A DNA stretch of 64,000 bases from Dysidea avara (taxonomy: Eukaryota > Porifera > Demospongiae > Dictyoceratida > Dysideidae). A model generated the notes under the pieces. It had not been told where the DNA came from. It saw only the letters and a list, made by a program, of their open reading frames with translations, and did not search any database. Positions 1 to 13,159 of the stretch are shown piece by piece. A program made the position numbers and the translations under genes. The DNA is taken from contig NC_089276.1 of the NCBI RefSeq assembly GCF_963678975.1, forward strand, positions 4,613,098 through 4,677,097, given 5' to 3'. Within the stretch, counting starts at the first letter, position 1, and each line of letters starts with the position of its first letter.

Positions 1-43
1 TAAAGGAAAACAACAACAGCCATGACCAATAACAGATAACTAC

Positions 44-397
44 CTGAAGGCGAGGATGGGACTTGTACCCCTGCCGGAGTAGCAGCGGAGGACAGGGGGT
101 TCTGTTCTAATATAGTATGCAAAAAATAGGATTGATTAACAATGTGGCCCTCCACCATTGACGATGAGCCCTCACTGGAGTCAGCCCCTCCAATTAGCTG
201 GGCTAAGTCTATAAACTCCCAGCGTCTAATTTTCTCAATGAGACGAGTGGACACTGGAGGAATACCCTCAGCCACAACCAGGGAGGGGCCTCTACTGAGT
301 TGGGGAGGGTCCGGTACACTGCTTACAGGGGGAAGTGGTGCTCCCCGTGCCCCCAGCAACGGGTCAACCGGAAGAAGTGGTCCAGCACTGCGGCCAC
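44..397 (-). CDS. Unassigned exon-like open segment, possibly repeat-encoded
   Basis: The minus strand is open across this 354-base segment. It lies between an acceptor-like site (TTTCTGTCAG, ending at 398) and a donor (CAG|GTAGTT, exon end at 44), and both borders are phase 1. The predicted peptide is rich in Pro, Gly and Ser and has a distinct core, IPPVSTRLIEKIRRWEFIDL, then AQLIGGAD. I remember similar LPPV..KLVxKIxRWEFIDLAxL segments from multicopy, repeat-associated predicted proteins of sponges and cnidarians, so an element-derived exon is my first guess; the family is not established. The base composition is more GC-rich than the neighbouring DNA. The rest of the gene would lie beyond the left edge. 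The plus-strand reading frame over the same bases is taken as a shadow. Confidence 0.35.
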
Positions 398-1264
398 CTG
401 ACAGAAACAATTAAGATAATGGCAGTCCATTAGCAGTGTGGCAGTGCGCTGCACTGGGCAACCAAATCAAATTACACAATGAAAGTAACAAATTGTTTGA
501 CACAAATTGTTTGCTCATGTGGAAGAAATGACACAGACTGACAAACACATATTTCCAAAACAATTCTAACCAGGCGCACACCCCATAGCCAGCCTTCGTC
601 CAGCTGAAAGGTGTGCACCCGGTTAAAGGTTTAAAACATTGAAGCAGCCATCTAACACATGCCCCAATAAATGAATAGTGACAAATACATGTATAGAGCA
701 TTGATGCCTCATATGACAGTATCTCACAGTTACATAAACATACGTATAATACTCTAATCAAATTAATACCTACACAAAAAAATTATGGCTACATTAGCAT
801 AGTAAAATAATCCTCAATAGAGCTTGGTATTGCGAATCCAAATAGATGGAAATCACTAAAATATCATCTAGAGTTGCCTTAAATAAATTATCAGGCACAG
901 ATCTCCACTGTGATATCATCTGTGTAACAGAAAGTGATTTATGCTTGCACTATAACTTTAGTTTGTGGGAAATTCACAACAGCACCAGTACCTGTTACAT
1001 TTAAAATCATGAATGCTTCATGTATCATGTTATTGAGAAAGGCAATGTAAGTGTAATTTACTTGCAAAGTTTCATATAAGTTTTCCAATGTTCATCTTCA
1101 ATTCCATGGTCTTTTGATTGTTTCAAGTAGCACAAAAATTCTGAGAACCAAATTTCTTTGATGTTCACTTTCATAGGATTGGTCCCATTGTAAAAATTAC
1201 ATAAAGATAATTACATACACATATTATAACAATTATTAGAAATTATATATTTGATCATCTTACA
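398..1264. other. Gene-free AT-rich stretch
   Basis: I see no exon with usable splice borders and no recognisable RNA gene here. Short open frames on the minus strand have no protein-like composition. Confidence 0.5.
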
Positions 1265-2075
1265 TACAGTACGGTAATGTTGTATCTGTATATTACTATA
1301 AGGGATCATGGAGGTTTGGGCTTTCTTGCCTAAAAATATCACCCAAAATCCAGTCTTAGATTTCCTTCACAACAGTTTGGCAGTATTGTTAAAGTATGAC
1401 CAAAGCCCAAAAATGTCTTCAGGCCAACCCCAAACCCTTCCTAAAAATTAATTTAGCTGAATTTTCTATAAACTGGCTAGCTGGCTGGCTGCCTACCTGG
1501 CTGATACCCCAGCCAAGCATAACTCAAAAATGAATAAGGCTACGTGCTTAATGTCTTCACTGCTCGATGTCACTTTGTCCAAACACGTGCCTTTGTGTCC
1601 CAGTTCCTTTCACTGACAATGGAAGGTGTCAATTTGTGATAGTGCAATACAACTTCCCTGTGGTTGTGTTGACTAGCTATCATGCTAAATGCCTGTATTG
1701 TCCGTAGCAAATGGATTGATTGCAGAGACACTTCACATATTCTTCATTTGTGATGCTGTGTAATGGGCAGAACATAGCTGAAAACAAAATGCAATGGCCA
1801 CTTCACTTTTCAGTAACTGATAGTTGGAGGCACGCATTTAGACACGAAAAATAATTTAATGGCATGCCTGGTGCCATTCTTTCTCTTGATGCAATATGTG
1901 CAGGTTCAGTGTCATAATTATAGAATAAACAAACAAGTAGAAGGAAAAATTAGGAATTTTAGGGATCAGAGAAAAAATGTAGCGAAAAAAAAGGAACAGC
2001 TAAAAAAAGTGAAAACAAGAAAAGTTGTCTACACCTGCAGATATACAAAAAAAAAAGAATTTTTTAAGCCATATC
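1265..2075 (+). repeat. Dispersed repeat R1, copy 1
   Basis: This stretch is clearly homologous, in the same orientation, to 45448-46260. Shared blocks include GGGATCATG...TTTGGGCTTTCTTG, CCCCAAACCCTTCC, CCAAGCATAACTCAA and the 3' block CTGCAGATATA. At the same internal place copy 1 has a short CTGG tandem run and copy 2 a GACT run. No coding capacity survives that I recognise. It is a nonautonomous or decayed interspersed repeat of unknown class. Confidence 0.7.
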
Positions 2076-3602
2076 CATATGAAAAATTGTTGCTCTGACC
2101 CAACCTACCCAATTTAGAAGAATAACATCACGTGACAGTGAAATTAATTTGCAACTGTTGTAAAATGATTGAGATACTCTAATAGAACAGTCAATGGGTA
2201 ATATTTGATCTTTAAAAGATAATGTTATTCATTAGGCATAGATCCCTTAAAACCAAAACCCTCCACAATATAGCCACCAAAACTTCAGTGGCATCTATAG
2301 CTAATTCTATGTTATAATGTATTAGTGCTGTGGCTTGTAACTAGAAGGCATATGACATGTCTGCAGACAGTGCAGTAGATACATATGAAGAAGTTTAGCA
2401 CAAAACGGAAATTTGAGCTCAGCTGCAGGTGATTAGTCCAATTAAAATCAAAGACTATAAGCAGCTGCAGATATTTTAATTTGCTATAATATTATTTCAT
2501 TGATTAAAAGCTTTACTATTGCTGGTTTTTTTAAGTTTTGTAGGGTTTGAGACATTTCTGCTTAAATGAATCATCACAGACAGGCCTACGCTTCATAGCG
2601 TATTCATGACAGATGCTTTGGAGCATTTGAAGCTTTTGTATGCATACAGAATTTCTTTAATAAAGTATTTAAAGTTCTGTATTGATTATGAGGAGTGATT
2701 TATAGTTAAAGCTTTGTTATGCATTACTAGTCAGACAGAACTGATGCCAAATCACAGTAATAATCTCATAATTTATGCATATTTAACATCCAATTTTGAC
2801 ATCATTTTGATGAGAGATAGTTTACACTATAGGTGCTCACTATGGCTTGTTGAAATTGCTCAAGAATAGGCTAATTTGTCCATTGAAAATGTAATGCAGA
2901 TGATTGTGTTCTTGTATTGTCGAAATGACAAGTGGGTTTATTGACTGAGTTTCATTTAACACCATCCTTTTCACCAAGAGTGGCTCTTTCTCGTGTTACT
3001 TGTAAATCTGAAGTTCATATTTTGAGTGAAAAGATATGTGAGTATATATAAAGAATCAATGCAATTGAAACTATATACTTTATAGCGGACAAATTGGTGC
3101 AGCTGGAACCAAATCTCCGCATCTTCTTCATGTAAATGCTTTTCTTTATTAATCTGACCTACAGATCTGTTTTTGAAATATATATTATGGTTTGCGACCA
3201 GAAATCATAAGCATGTCAGAAAATATGCCTAGCTGCTTTTTTTGCCTACGAGCAACCACTTTTCAAAACAGGTATACCCTTAGGAATCAAAGTAAGAAAA
3301 CAAGTTGATGCTGTACTACTTCTAAAAACCAGGTGCCCAGTAATTAATCAACCCTTTATAAATTTAATTTACCACACAGCATGCTATAGCTTTGTTTCTT
3401 GCCTTTTCGTTACTTTTGTAACAATTAAACGTATTTCATATTCTACCAATTATTTTGTAATTCATCAATTATGTTGTTATGCATCACTAAGGAACCATAA
3501 CTTGAGCAAACCACTTTAAAGCACAGTTACGCACAGAAGTATCTTCTTAACTGTTTTATAGTTTGTCTATCATGTTTTCATATGCAAATTCTCTACACGC
3601 CT
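2076..3602. other. Gene-free stretch
   Basis: No supportable exon. One copy of the dispersed ACTCTAATAGA motif lies near 2175-2187. Otherwise I see only AT-rich sequence. Confidence 0.45.
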
Positions 3603-3722
3603 TACCGGGGATTTCAGTTCCATTTAAAAACAAGTTTTTTTTGCATGATGATGTAATCACATTGCTTGTTGACGTCGTCATGCAAACAGTATAATTTTCA
3701 AATGGAACTGAAATTCCCGGTA
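3603..3722. mobile_element. Mariner-type MITE with TA ends
   Basis: A 120-bp element bounded by TA dinucleotides at both ends. Its terminal inverted repeats are about 23 bp: CCGGGGATTTCAGTTCCATT on the left pairs with AATGGAACTGAAATTCCCGG on the right, one mismatch apart. A TA target and TIRs around a short noncoding core fit a Tc1/mariner-derived MITE. There is no transposase frame. Confidence 0.65.
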
Positions 3723-4006
3723 TGGCTGCTCTTAATTTTTGCTTGTGTACAAAGGGGATACGCCCCCTTTTAACTTGAGAAGATACACTATTCCGGGTAG
3801 CTTACAAGGCTTGTTACATTGTTTTCATTCACTATATTCCTGTTACAGCACATAGGCTAGCCCCTAGTGAACTGTTTCAACTGGTTTCAATTACCAACCA
3901 CACACCCCTTCAAGTAAACACAGCAAAAACAGAAAGTTGGACTTCAATACAGCACATAAACAGCCTTTATTCGTTAAATGCAGGTTTATTTTCTGTAGCT
4001 CAAAGC

Positions 4007-4143
4007 CTGTCACCCTGTAGAGTGTTCAGTTTCATTTCAAGTCACCCTATAGAGAGTTCAGCCAGAAGTAGAGAGATCAGCTAGAAACAAGTCACCCTGT
4101 GGATAGTTCAGTTACATTTCAAGTCACCCTGTAGAGTTCAGCT
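4007..4143 (+). repeat. Short tandem repeat, unit about 30 bp
   Basis: Four to five imperfect units built on AAGTCACCCTGTAGAGAGTT followed by CAGCTAGAAAC-like sequence. Units differ by small indels. No coding function is visible. Confidence 0.7.
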
Positions 4144-5166
4144 AAAAATATTTCATATAGAACCTACAAAATTGTGAAACACTAGTTGGTTATGCCTTCA
4201 GACTTCCCCCACACCTTGGGTGTATTTCTAAAGGCAATATTTAAGGGGATACAAAATGTAGGTAGTTCAGAATCATAATCTCCCTATAGTCAGTTCACAA
4301 AATTAACTGTCATTACAGTATGTTTGATACATATAAGGCTTTCAGTATGGAAAAGGTTTTTCAGCAAATGTGACTGATATAGTAGCATGTATAGCCAGAG
4401 TTTTATGAGTCAAATATATATAATATATATATAGAAGCAAATTATAGCTATGAACAACCCCAAATTTGTTTAATCTGACGTCAAAACAGCTAAATACAGC
4501 CTTTATTGATTTATCTCATGAGAGGAGTGTACAATACCCACTCCTGGATATCTCCACTTTTTGGCTGTATATGTTACCTGCAGTGTTCATGATTACCTAA
4601 ACAATAAAGGTGTGCAAAGTTTCATACTTTCTGCACAAAGTGCACAATCTGCACAATCTGCTCATTTTTGCTAGCTATGCTGCCTCTGCCAAGTAGCCTG
4701 AGTACTGTTTGTCACAGCCACAAAACTGCTCTACACTTGTAGCTACTTTTGCAGAGTTTTGGTACACCAGAGGGTTGGCATTAGTACATTCATGGTCCCT
4801 CCCTTCAAGGGCACAGGCAAGGGGGTTCGGATGGTTCACCTTTTCAGGGGTAGAAATTTTAAAATGAAAAACCTCACCAAATTCACAGCCTTGGAGCTCT
4901 CCGGTATCTACTTGCACACTGCTCTGTGCTAGTCTTAATGGGCGAATTCTGTATTCATCAATGAGTCAGGTAATGCATCACGTGATCAACCTTGCACGTG
5001 ATGAAGAGGTATAATGGAAATGGAGGGGGGCTGTCACATGTTACAAGGACTGTTGTAATAAAATTTGATATATCGTGTTACCAATGTGTCGGGTATGCAC
5101 TAACTGTGAATAGTTGAACTCTTACATGATAAACGCATGTTTGTTTGTCATATGTTGCAGGAATGT
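4144..5166. other. Gene-free stretch
   Basis: No supportable gene. An isolated minus-strand frame at 4675-4917 has no splice borders or family resemblance that I can name. Confidence 0.4.
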
Positions 5167-5486
5167 GATGTCTCAAATATATTGAAGTACAAGTCATGTC
5201 TGAAATTACTGACCATCAACAGCAGGACCAAGGATAATGTTTATTTTCAAAGCCACAGATTCAAGTGTGGAGAGCTTTGGTGTGCCTGGAAATGAATGTT
5301 GAAGTATGCTAATTTCACATGATGTCTCAAATATAATAATATATTATTGGAATACTGAAGCTACTGGTCATCAAAAGACAGGATGACCAAGAATAATATT
5401 TATCTTCGGATTAAAGTTCTGCTAAATCAAGTGCGGAGGGCCTGGTGTGTCAAGAAGTGAAAGTTGGCGCCAGTATGCTATAGATT
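5167..5486 (+). repeat. Degenerate direct duplication, two units of about 155 bp
   Basis: Both units begin GATGTCTCAAATATA. They share the order TACTG(A/G)..CATCA, GACCAAG(G/A)ATAATATTTAT, TCAAGTGNGGAG, TGGTGTG and GAAGTATGCT. The second unit starts at 5321. Divergence is high, so the duplication is old. Confidence 0.6.
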
Positions 5487-8486
5487 AATTTTAATCAGAA
5501 ATAAAGTAGTTTTATAGTATCTATGAGCTGCATAAACAGCAGTGTGTAGGTATTAGCTAGTTAGATACACAAACACACCTTTTAATGTTACTGCCTAAGG
5601 GCACATTTTGTGTATGCATTTTCGTCCAAACATGGTCTAGGGGAAAACCCAGGTATTCCCCCAAGATATCTTTGAATCTGAACCCCTTCCAGATAATCCT
5701 GGCTATGCCCCTGTCCTTGGTTTGCAAGAATGCAGTATCTCCTAGCAACCAACTACTAGTTAAGCAGCCTCACTTTCCTTGTTGATGATGAAGCAGTATT
5801 GGTTATTAAAATTGTCACACAATGAGTGCAGAAAACTGAGCATGTATGAGAGGTAAGTAGCCAAAAGAGTTGTTAGGGTCTGTGTCATACACAAGAAGTT
5901 CTGAAGGCTCACTTTATTCGACACCTGTTTATAAGTCCTGACTTACCTGCTTGCTGTACGTCAGTTGATTCACCATTCACTCATGTTGGGCTGGACCTCG
6001 GGCTGGACTATGCTATTCTACTGATGTTAAGGCAGCTAGAGCCCAAGTAGAAGAAAGTACCTAGAAGGCCTATGTACCAGAGCAACACATTTAGAGCTTA
6101 CTGAAGGGTTTAATGCTGAGACATTGATTTTAGCATTTCAACACTTCTTACCTTGAAGAGAGCTGCATGCCACATTAGTTTCCGACAATGCTTGAATATT
6201 TAAGTCGACTTCCAAGAAAAACTGTAGCATTACTCACTACCATAAAGTGTTCTGTTACTTGATGAATGAATGAACACCTCAGCAATTTACAGTGGTAGTT
6301 AAGGCTCCATAGTATGGTGGATTTTGGAAGAGTATGGTACAAAGTGTAATGAGACACTTCCGAAGATCATTGGCAGCAGTATGCATGGACCAGTGGAGCT
6401 GCACACCTTATTGAATCTGTAATTTATTGCTGACCACTAGAACTAGTGTTAAATTAGCAGCTTGTTAAGTCACGCATATTGATTCACTTGTGCCTCTGCA
6501 ATTACTTGTTTCAATGCTGGATTTGATGCTAGATGCACCAAGACTATTCTCTAAAGGTGAGTTTTGTCACGTATGACATTTTTATGATGGTACTTTAATG
6601 GCAGCATTATAGATGGGTGGACCTACTAAACCAACTGTTTGATACTATGTATTTGTACACACATGAGGAGTTTGAATATCTTCTGCTTTACATCCACACA
6701 CTGGGAATGGATTAGGTCATTGATGATTAAAGAATCCCATATATAATTATACCATACCTGTGGTTGAGATCAAGTGCCGCGCTGTGGTATATAGCAAACT
6801 GTGGCATATAAGTGATGTACCACTCTTTGTGGCTACGCTTACCATACATGGTGTAACTTCACACATTCTGTGAAATCCGTAAACAAGTCTCTACTAACAA
6901 GCGCTTAAATCAACCAAGAATTATTCACCTGAGCAAGGAGAAGAATTTTCAATCAAGTATTCACTAACTCTTGTCTCCTTCACTAATCCTGAGTAAATGG
7001 ACGTGGCACCGCTAAAGAGTCTAAAACATCAAGGATATCTACTGATTTCGATCTTCAACAGGTGCTGTTTCACTATAAATTGTTATCTATAATCGTTTCA
7101 TCTACTGGGGTGTAGAATATAACAGTTATAACATGATTATCCGGGATATGACAAAAATAATATGCACTCTATATAGCCCTGCGGGCCCTCGTGTGTATAT
7201 TTTTGTCATATCCCTCATAACCATGTTATAACTATAAAATATATACAAGTAGAAGGAAAAATAGAAATTTTAGGGATAAAGAATAAAAAGTAGCAAAACT
7301 AGGGAAATAGAAGAGAGGTTGCCTATACCTGCAGATATATTAATGGACATTTATAAACCATGACCGAATTAGGGACTAAATGTCCATTAGCATATTTAAA
7401 GGTATTAGCATATTTAAAGGTATAGGCAACCTCTCTTGTTTCACTACTTCTTTGCTATTCCCTTGTTTCACTACTTTTTTTTCCAACTTGAATTTTGAAC
7501 ATTTTATAGTAGTTTCCACACTGAAAACCTTATAATGTTCCTATACAACCCAACACTGGGATCGGCAATTTTGAAACTTATACATCGCTTATCAGTATAT
7601 TCCATATAGGTGCACCAATTTCAAGCATTAATACCTTGTCAGCGTGCGCCCCCAGACCCCTGCATCTGAGTCTTACTACCACTAGAAACCCCCCGTTTGA
7701 AATCCTAGATCCGCCCCTGCAGTGCATGTAATTTTACAATGCATGCATGTAATCAGCTAGCTAGCTAACTTTTTTCGTTGATTTCCCTGGCCATTTGGGA
7801 ACAAAGGTTAAGTGGCGTGAGAGCTCAAGGTTTCTGGGATGTTCACCATCAACAAGCTTACTTTGTTATTCGTGTCTTTAATCCTTTGGAAGCCACAAAT
7901 CGCTGCACTACTTCTGCTTCTTGTTTCTGATCACGTGACTGAGAATAACAAAGGACTTATGAACAACATTTTGTGAAATAACTTTAACACCTCTTGTATT
8001 TTCAACATTAGAATCTCTTTAATAATAGTCTGATCACTTTTTGTTTGGCTGGCAGCACAGGTGGCTGCCAGACCATCAGCATACACTAACATTTGTATTT
8101 TCTTTCTTCCTATCACTACGCTTTTGTATACTGTATGCTGTAAAGTCTAGTGCTTTCTTGTTTTATGACAAGCAAAATGAATGGCGGATCAGGTAAGCTG
8201 GAATGCTCAGTCCAGTGGCATTCTGACGTCACGTCTTGACACCCATTAAGCTTAACCCTCAGAACATCATAGTTAGTGATTCAAAGAAACTAAGCATTGT
8301 GAAATCACTCTGCAGGTTGGTTTGTGAAAGGTAGTCACTCAGTTCAGATATTTCAGCTTGAATGAATGTCTTGATAATGATATGAACTGGCGTGCGTACA
8401 TGCACATGATGCAATCCGGGCCATTAGCTGTTTAGCCGGTTTTCACAACCAAAATTAGCATTTAAAACACTCACCTTCACATAAAA
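5487..8486. other. Gene-free stretch of about 3 kb
   Basis: No exon with splice borders and no RNA gene recognised. It contains one hairpin related to repeat R1 (listed separately) and scattered short repeats. Confidence 0.4.
7312..7436. repeat. Hairpin related to repeat R1
   Basis: AGAGAGGTTGCCTATACCT on the left is matched exactly by its reverse complement on the right, about 90 bp apart. The left flank (AAGTAGAAGGAAAAATAG, TTTTAGGGATAAAG) and the block CCTATACCTGCAGATATA link it to the 3' parts of R1 at 1920-2045 and 46150-46250. Confidence 0.6.
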
Positions 8487-8885
8487 CGGTATTGGTAAAA
8501 CCAGAAGAGGGACATTGCTTGGTAAAACCCAGAGATCATGTGCACAACACTACAAGCAAGTGTTATTTTTGCACTAAAGATGGTTTATTGATGCAGAAGA
8601 GAACCCATGCAAGTAGTCACCCTTCCCTCAAACACAAGGTATAGAACTGCAGGCTCAGATATTGCAATACTTTCTACAAATATCAAGATACTCTAATAGA
8701 GCATGCAGTCAACCACTCTAATAGAAAGGTCTCATTTTATGTCTCAAATGCCAGTAGCTAGTCAATCTATTTGTAGTGAAAATAGTCTAAAAGTATTGCC
8801 TTAGAGCTTCTAAATTGAAAATCATGCTGGGCTGTACCCCCCAGAATGTCACCCATGCATGCCGGCAAGGCCCGGCATCACTGAC
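8487..8885 (+). repeat. Dispersed repeat R3, copy 1
   Basis: Inverted homologue of 10640-11436. Shared blocks include TATTGGTAAAAC, GTGCACAACACTACAAGCAA, the AAAGATGG..T..TTGATGCAG block, CCATGCAAGTAGTCACCCT and the paired ACTCTAATAGA motifs. This copy has the uninterrupted site (GATGCAGAAGAGAACCC) where the other copy carries a hAT element. Confidence 0.65.
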
Positions 8886-10639
8886 TTCATTATCTGCCCG
8901 GCCTTTTGTAGTTGTATGTTTCAAACTGCATATATAATCTTCATTGCTAGAAGTTTGCCCTTGCAGACTCTTTGACCACTTCCTCTGACTTTATTTATTC
9001 TACCGAGTTATTGCTGTTGTAGTGCTGGTTGTGTATAGACAATAGATCAAATGTGTGCATTTTGTACAGTTATCCTCAGTTTAATATTTGGAGTACTACA
9101 AGAACTGTTCTTGTTACTTATACCACACGAATTTTTCTTGGTGTCTGTTACTAATAAACAATTTCTTGCAGTATCACACTAATGACTGCATGCATTTTTA
9201 TAGAATATAATATAGTGTTTGGAACACTCTTATCTCCAATGTTTCAACAGGATTACAGTAAGAAGCTGGTTAGCTAAAAGAGCTAAACTTGGATGTGCAG
9301 GTGCAGTTCAATGTCCAGAAGTGTATTGCACTTAAATTGTGCCAACTCAATCACCAAGTATAAAAGATAAATGATGTACCATATAAAAAGTGAAATATCA
9401 ACATCCATTCTTTAGGTCTGTAATCATTACAAGTACATACTATATATGCACATGTTATTAACCATAAAAGCTTTAATGCAATGTAAGTAAGTACTAGTGT
9501 TGTTATACTGTAAAGGAAACAACATGCTTGTGTTCCTATTGGGACCCCATGAGGACAAGAACTAAACAGATTATAGCAATCTGGTAGGTATTTATAGAAG
9601 ACAGAGCAATGTTAGTTCAATTTAGATGGCCAACATTACAACATTGCTGTTTATGCATCTATTTTAGATTAGCTAATGAAAGCTGAAGATTCACCTTTAA
9701 AACTATAACTACCACCTGTCCACAATAATTTATACTCATTTCCAACAAGGCAAGAATGTGACTTAAATTTCATCATTCTCATTTGTGCTGAATCATGAAT
9801 GGAATAACTCATGAATCATTGTAGTTGAATCTGACAACATGCAAATAATCGTAATGTAGTAGAGGTAATCTGAGCATTGTATGTATAGAGCTACTATTGT
9901 TTTCAGCTGTAATTTTCTCTTGAGTTTTTACCCCCTGGATGCATCAACCATGCAGTCTGTCTGCCCAGTACAATGATCAAACTCAAAGATTATAGTGGTA
10001 AATTGCAACAATGATGAAGAATGTTGGGTGATCAACAATATAAAGTAATGGAGTATATTTGGTTATTTTAGATAGTTAATGATGTAGCTAGTCGACATCA
10101 CAATCGAGGGAACACTAAGAATTTGAAGCTATACAAATCAGCAGAACAATAATAATTCAATTGCATTGGCCATATACCTCTGGAATGCTTCAAGATATCA
10201 AGCTAAATTTTTAACACAACATAGCTAGGTAGCTAAACACCCATGCAGTGTCTCATTTTTAGCCACAGGAGACTGAGAAAAATTGACCAATGTGATGTGC
10301 CCAAAAAAACGGTTTTCCAAAATTGGGTACCATTTAGGATGTCAAATTCATCAGACATTTGGTGGATTTGATTAAGAATAAGATGTTGCCAGGTGATTTA
10401 TATAGTATACCATCATCAAGTGAAACAAGCCTTAGTGTGAGAAGGACAACAGTGACAATTATGGAATAGACTTATAGAATAGTGTTTGTAGCATTACTAC
10501 ACTGTACAACAGCATGCATCATTTTGTGGTCTGTGCATGAGGACATTCCCACAGGCCTCAAAATGAGAATTTTCCCAAGGAAATTCTGATTTAGTATAGT
10601 AGAATAAAATTTAAGGGAGGTGGAGCAGGTATGCATGTG
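8886..10639. other. Gene-free stretch
   Basis: AT-rich sequence between the two inverted R3 copies. No supportable coding exon seen. Confidence 0.4.
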
Positions 10640-11436
10640 AGTCAGACAATGATGAGGTGACATTTGGGTGCATGATGCCCGCCCAGCAATGCATGATTTT
10701 CAAAATTTAGAAGCTCTATGTAAGTCAATACTTTTAGACTATTTTCAACATAAATAAATTGACTAGCTACTGGCATTGAAGAGACATAAAAGGAGACCAT
10801 TCTATTAGAGTAGTTGACTACTCTATTAGAGTATCTCGATATTTTGTAGAAAGTATTGCAATATCCGAGCCTGCAGTTCTATATACCTCATGTTTGAGGG
10901 GAGGGTGACTACTTGCATGGGTCCTCGTCTGCCAGTGGCGTAGCTAGCCCAGAAGGATTGGTTGGGCACCATTGTATGCATACAAGCTGCAGCAATATGC
11001 ATGCTGCAGCTAGGGGGGTCTGGGGGCATGCCCCCCAGGAAACATTTAGGAAATTACATGCTGAGATTCAATTTGGTGGCATTTTGTAGCTAAAATTTGT
11101 CATCTCTAACAGGACACTAGCTGTACGAACGTTTTGTTTGCATAATAATTATTATTAGTTACGTAGCTTAGGAGGCTTCACATTGCACCTCGTATCACAC
11201 AATTTAGCTATAGCTAGCTACATACGGTGAGTACCTGAGTTGGTAGGGCACTGGAACTGATTGGTTGGGCCTGTACCCTACCAGTACCCACCTTAGCTAT
11301 GCCACTGTCGTCTGCATCAAAAAGCCATCTTTATAGTGCATTAAATTTTGCTTGTAGTGTTGTGCACGTGATATTCCCAGTTCCCGGTTTTCAGTACCAA
11401 GCTATCTCCCACTCCCCTCCCTGTTTTACCAATATA
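10640..11436 (-). repeat. Dispersed repeat R3, copy 2, interrupted
   Basis: Reverse-complement copy of 8487-8885. It is split by the hAT MITE at 10933-11307; with that element and one target copy set aside, the two R3 copies align end to end. It carries two CTCTATTAGAG motifs near 10801-10831. Confidence 0.65.
10933..11307. mobile_element. Nonautonomous hAT element (MITE), 375 bp
   Basis: The ends are CAGTGGCGTAGCTAG on the left and TAGCTATGCCACTG on the right, typical of hAT termini. The element is flanked by a perfect 8-bp duplication, TCGTCTGC (10925-10932 and 11308-11315). The other R3 copy at 8590-8606 shows the related unoccupied site. There is no transposase frame, so movement would have been in trans. 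Confidence 0.85.
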
Positions 11437-13152
11437 CCTTATCCGCAATAACATCAGATGCACAAAAAATGGCCACGATAGTTGTGGGACTTTCGTAAAA
11501 TTTGTATGGGCGACTATGGGAGGAAAATTTTTGAACGATGCCAACATAGAAGATATCGAACTCTAACCTGCAGGTATATGAAGATGTTTGCTACATGGCA
11601 CGGACACTATTTTGCTTAATCGCCAAACACTGTAATTTTCACAAACTAACCTGCAGAACTAATTCACAATGCTTTTGTTTCGTTGTAACACTAATGTAGC
11701 TAAGGTTAATGGCTATCAAGACATCGAAATAGCTAGCTCAGAGCGTTCCCTTCCAAATATCCGCCATTCATTTTGCCATAGAAAAGGTGATTTTCAACCT
11801 TAAAATAATGTGCTTAAATTTCTTCTGATTTCCTTCTGCTATAGCTCACTATTCACTGCTCTTTCCAAATCTGGTTCGGAATCTGAGGTATCTATCACGT
11901 GTCGCGGATTATTACGCCTTTTATTGCATGTCCCCGAAATGCCCAATACAAAATGTATGGGGAAATTTGCTACACCAGGTCGGTTTAGGTCATTTTGACG
12001 TGCCAAAATTTCTGTGAATTGGACTTCTTTTGGCACTCACAGAGAGTTGCTCTACACGTATCAAGCCCGGAAAGTTACTAAACAGACTCAAGGTAGACGG
12101 TACACGATAATTAATTTAATTTTAATGGTGTCCCCATCTAAATGTATTGGACATGCTGGCATTTTTTCCATGAACAAAAGTATAACAAATATCTGCAAAC
12201 TTCTTGATATGTATGATTATAAGGTAACTGAATGAATAACAATCTAGCATTAGTTTGAAAACCACCCAAATATTACTTCTACGTATTTATTGTAATGTCT
12301 TAGGCCAATCCAAATGAGGATGTAATTTCCTGTCCTCCGCCTGCATCACGTCTGAGCACCTGCATTAAATGGTCATTATTACCATATTATTGTCAATGTT
12401 CTCTAATTACGAGATTATTATTCCTAGCAGTGCTGCCACGTGTATGGCATGCAGGAGTGGAGCGGCTTTGGGGGCTGAACCCCCCACTCCACTTCATGTT
12501 TTTACTTTACTTGATCAATATGCTGAAGATTATAATGAAATTTTGCCTTAGCATAGTTATAATGATCACTAATAGTACAAATACTCATTAAACCCACCTT
12601 ATAACCATCTACTCAAGGTGTTATCACTGGATTTGTGGTAAAGGTTATACAGCAAGGGCCCAGCTGCAGATCACTGGGATCAGCATTGGAGACGTACAAG
12701 ATCAAGATACTCTAATAGAGCAGTCACCTAACTACTCTAATAGAACATTCAGCTGCTAAGTTTGAAGCATTATGTGTAACCGCTCTGGTCCATAGAGTGA
12801 TAGCGTATTGCTATAGGGTAAAAATAAAAAGAGAGTATGAAACAGCACTGTGCATGTAAAACTGAGCTGCAGTGGATTTTTGACTTCATTTCATAGTTAG
12901 TTTTGTGGCTCAAAAGCCATTGATGTAATAATGATAATAAGCCTCCCTCCCTCACCAAATTTTCAAAAACCTCGGACGGGAAACTACATTCTCATCAAGT
13001 TTGGAGTGGCCTTAGCTATAGCCATACCTGTGGGTTAGAGCTCGAAATCTTCTTTCTCGGCTGACTGATCGTTAAAAAATTTCCTCCCATAGTCGTCCTG
13101 CTCCCCAACTATCGCCGCCATTTTATGGTTGTGACGTCATTGCGGATAAGGT
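11436..13152. mobile_element. Candidate 1.7-kb element with long terminal inverted repeats
   Basis: The left arm (about 11436-11577) and right arm (about 13024-13152) are diverged reverse complements. Both start from ACCTTATCCGCAAT and share CGATAGTTG, CGACTATGGGAGGAAA, TTTTTGAACGAT and a GA(A/G)CTCTAACC block. I see no clear target duplication and no transposase. A minus-strand frame at 11839-12036 ends in an acidic stretch (DTSDSEPDLERA) but matches nothing I know. The alternative is two independent inverted copies of a 140-bp repeat. Confidence 0.45.
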
Positions 13153-13159
13153 CCACACT

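Noticed and set aside
1859-2098. Lys-rich 79-aa plus-strand frame
   Set aside because: It falls in the A-rich 3' part of repeat R1 and is a composition effect.
7700-7731. hAT-like terminus (GATCCGCCCCTG)
   Set aside because: No matching opposite end or 8-bp duplication was found nearby, so an element cannot be delimited.
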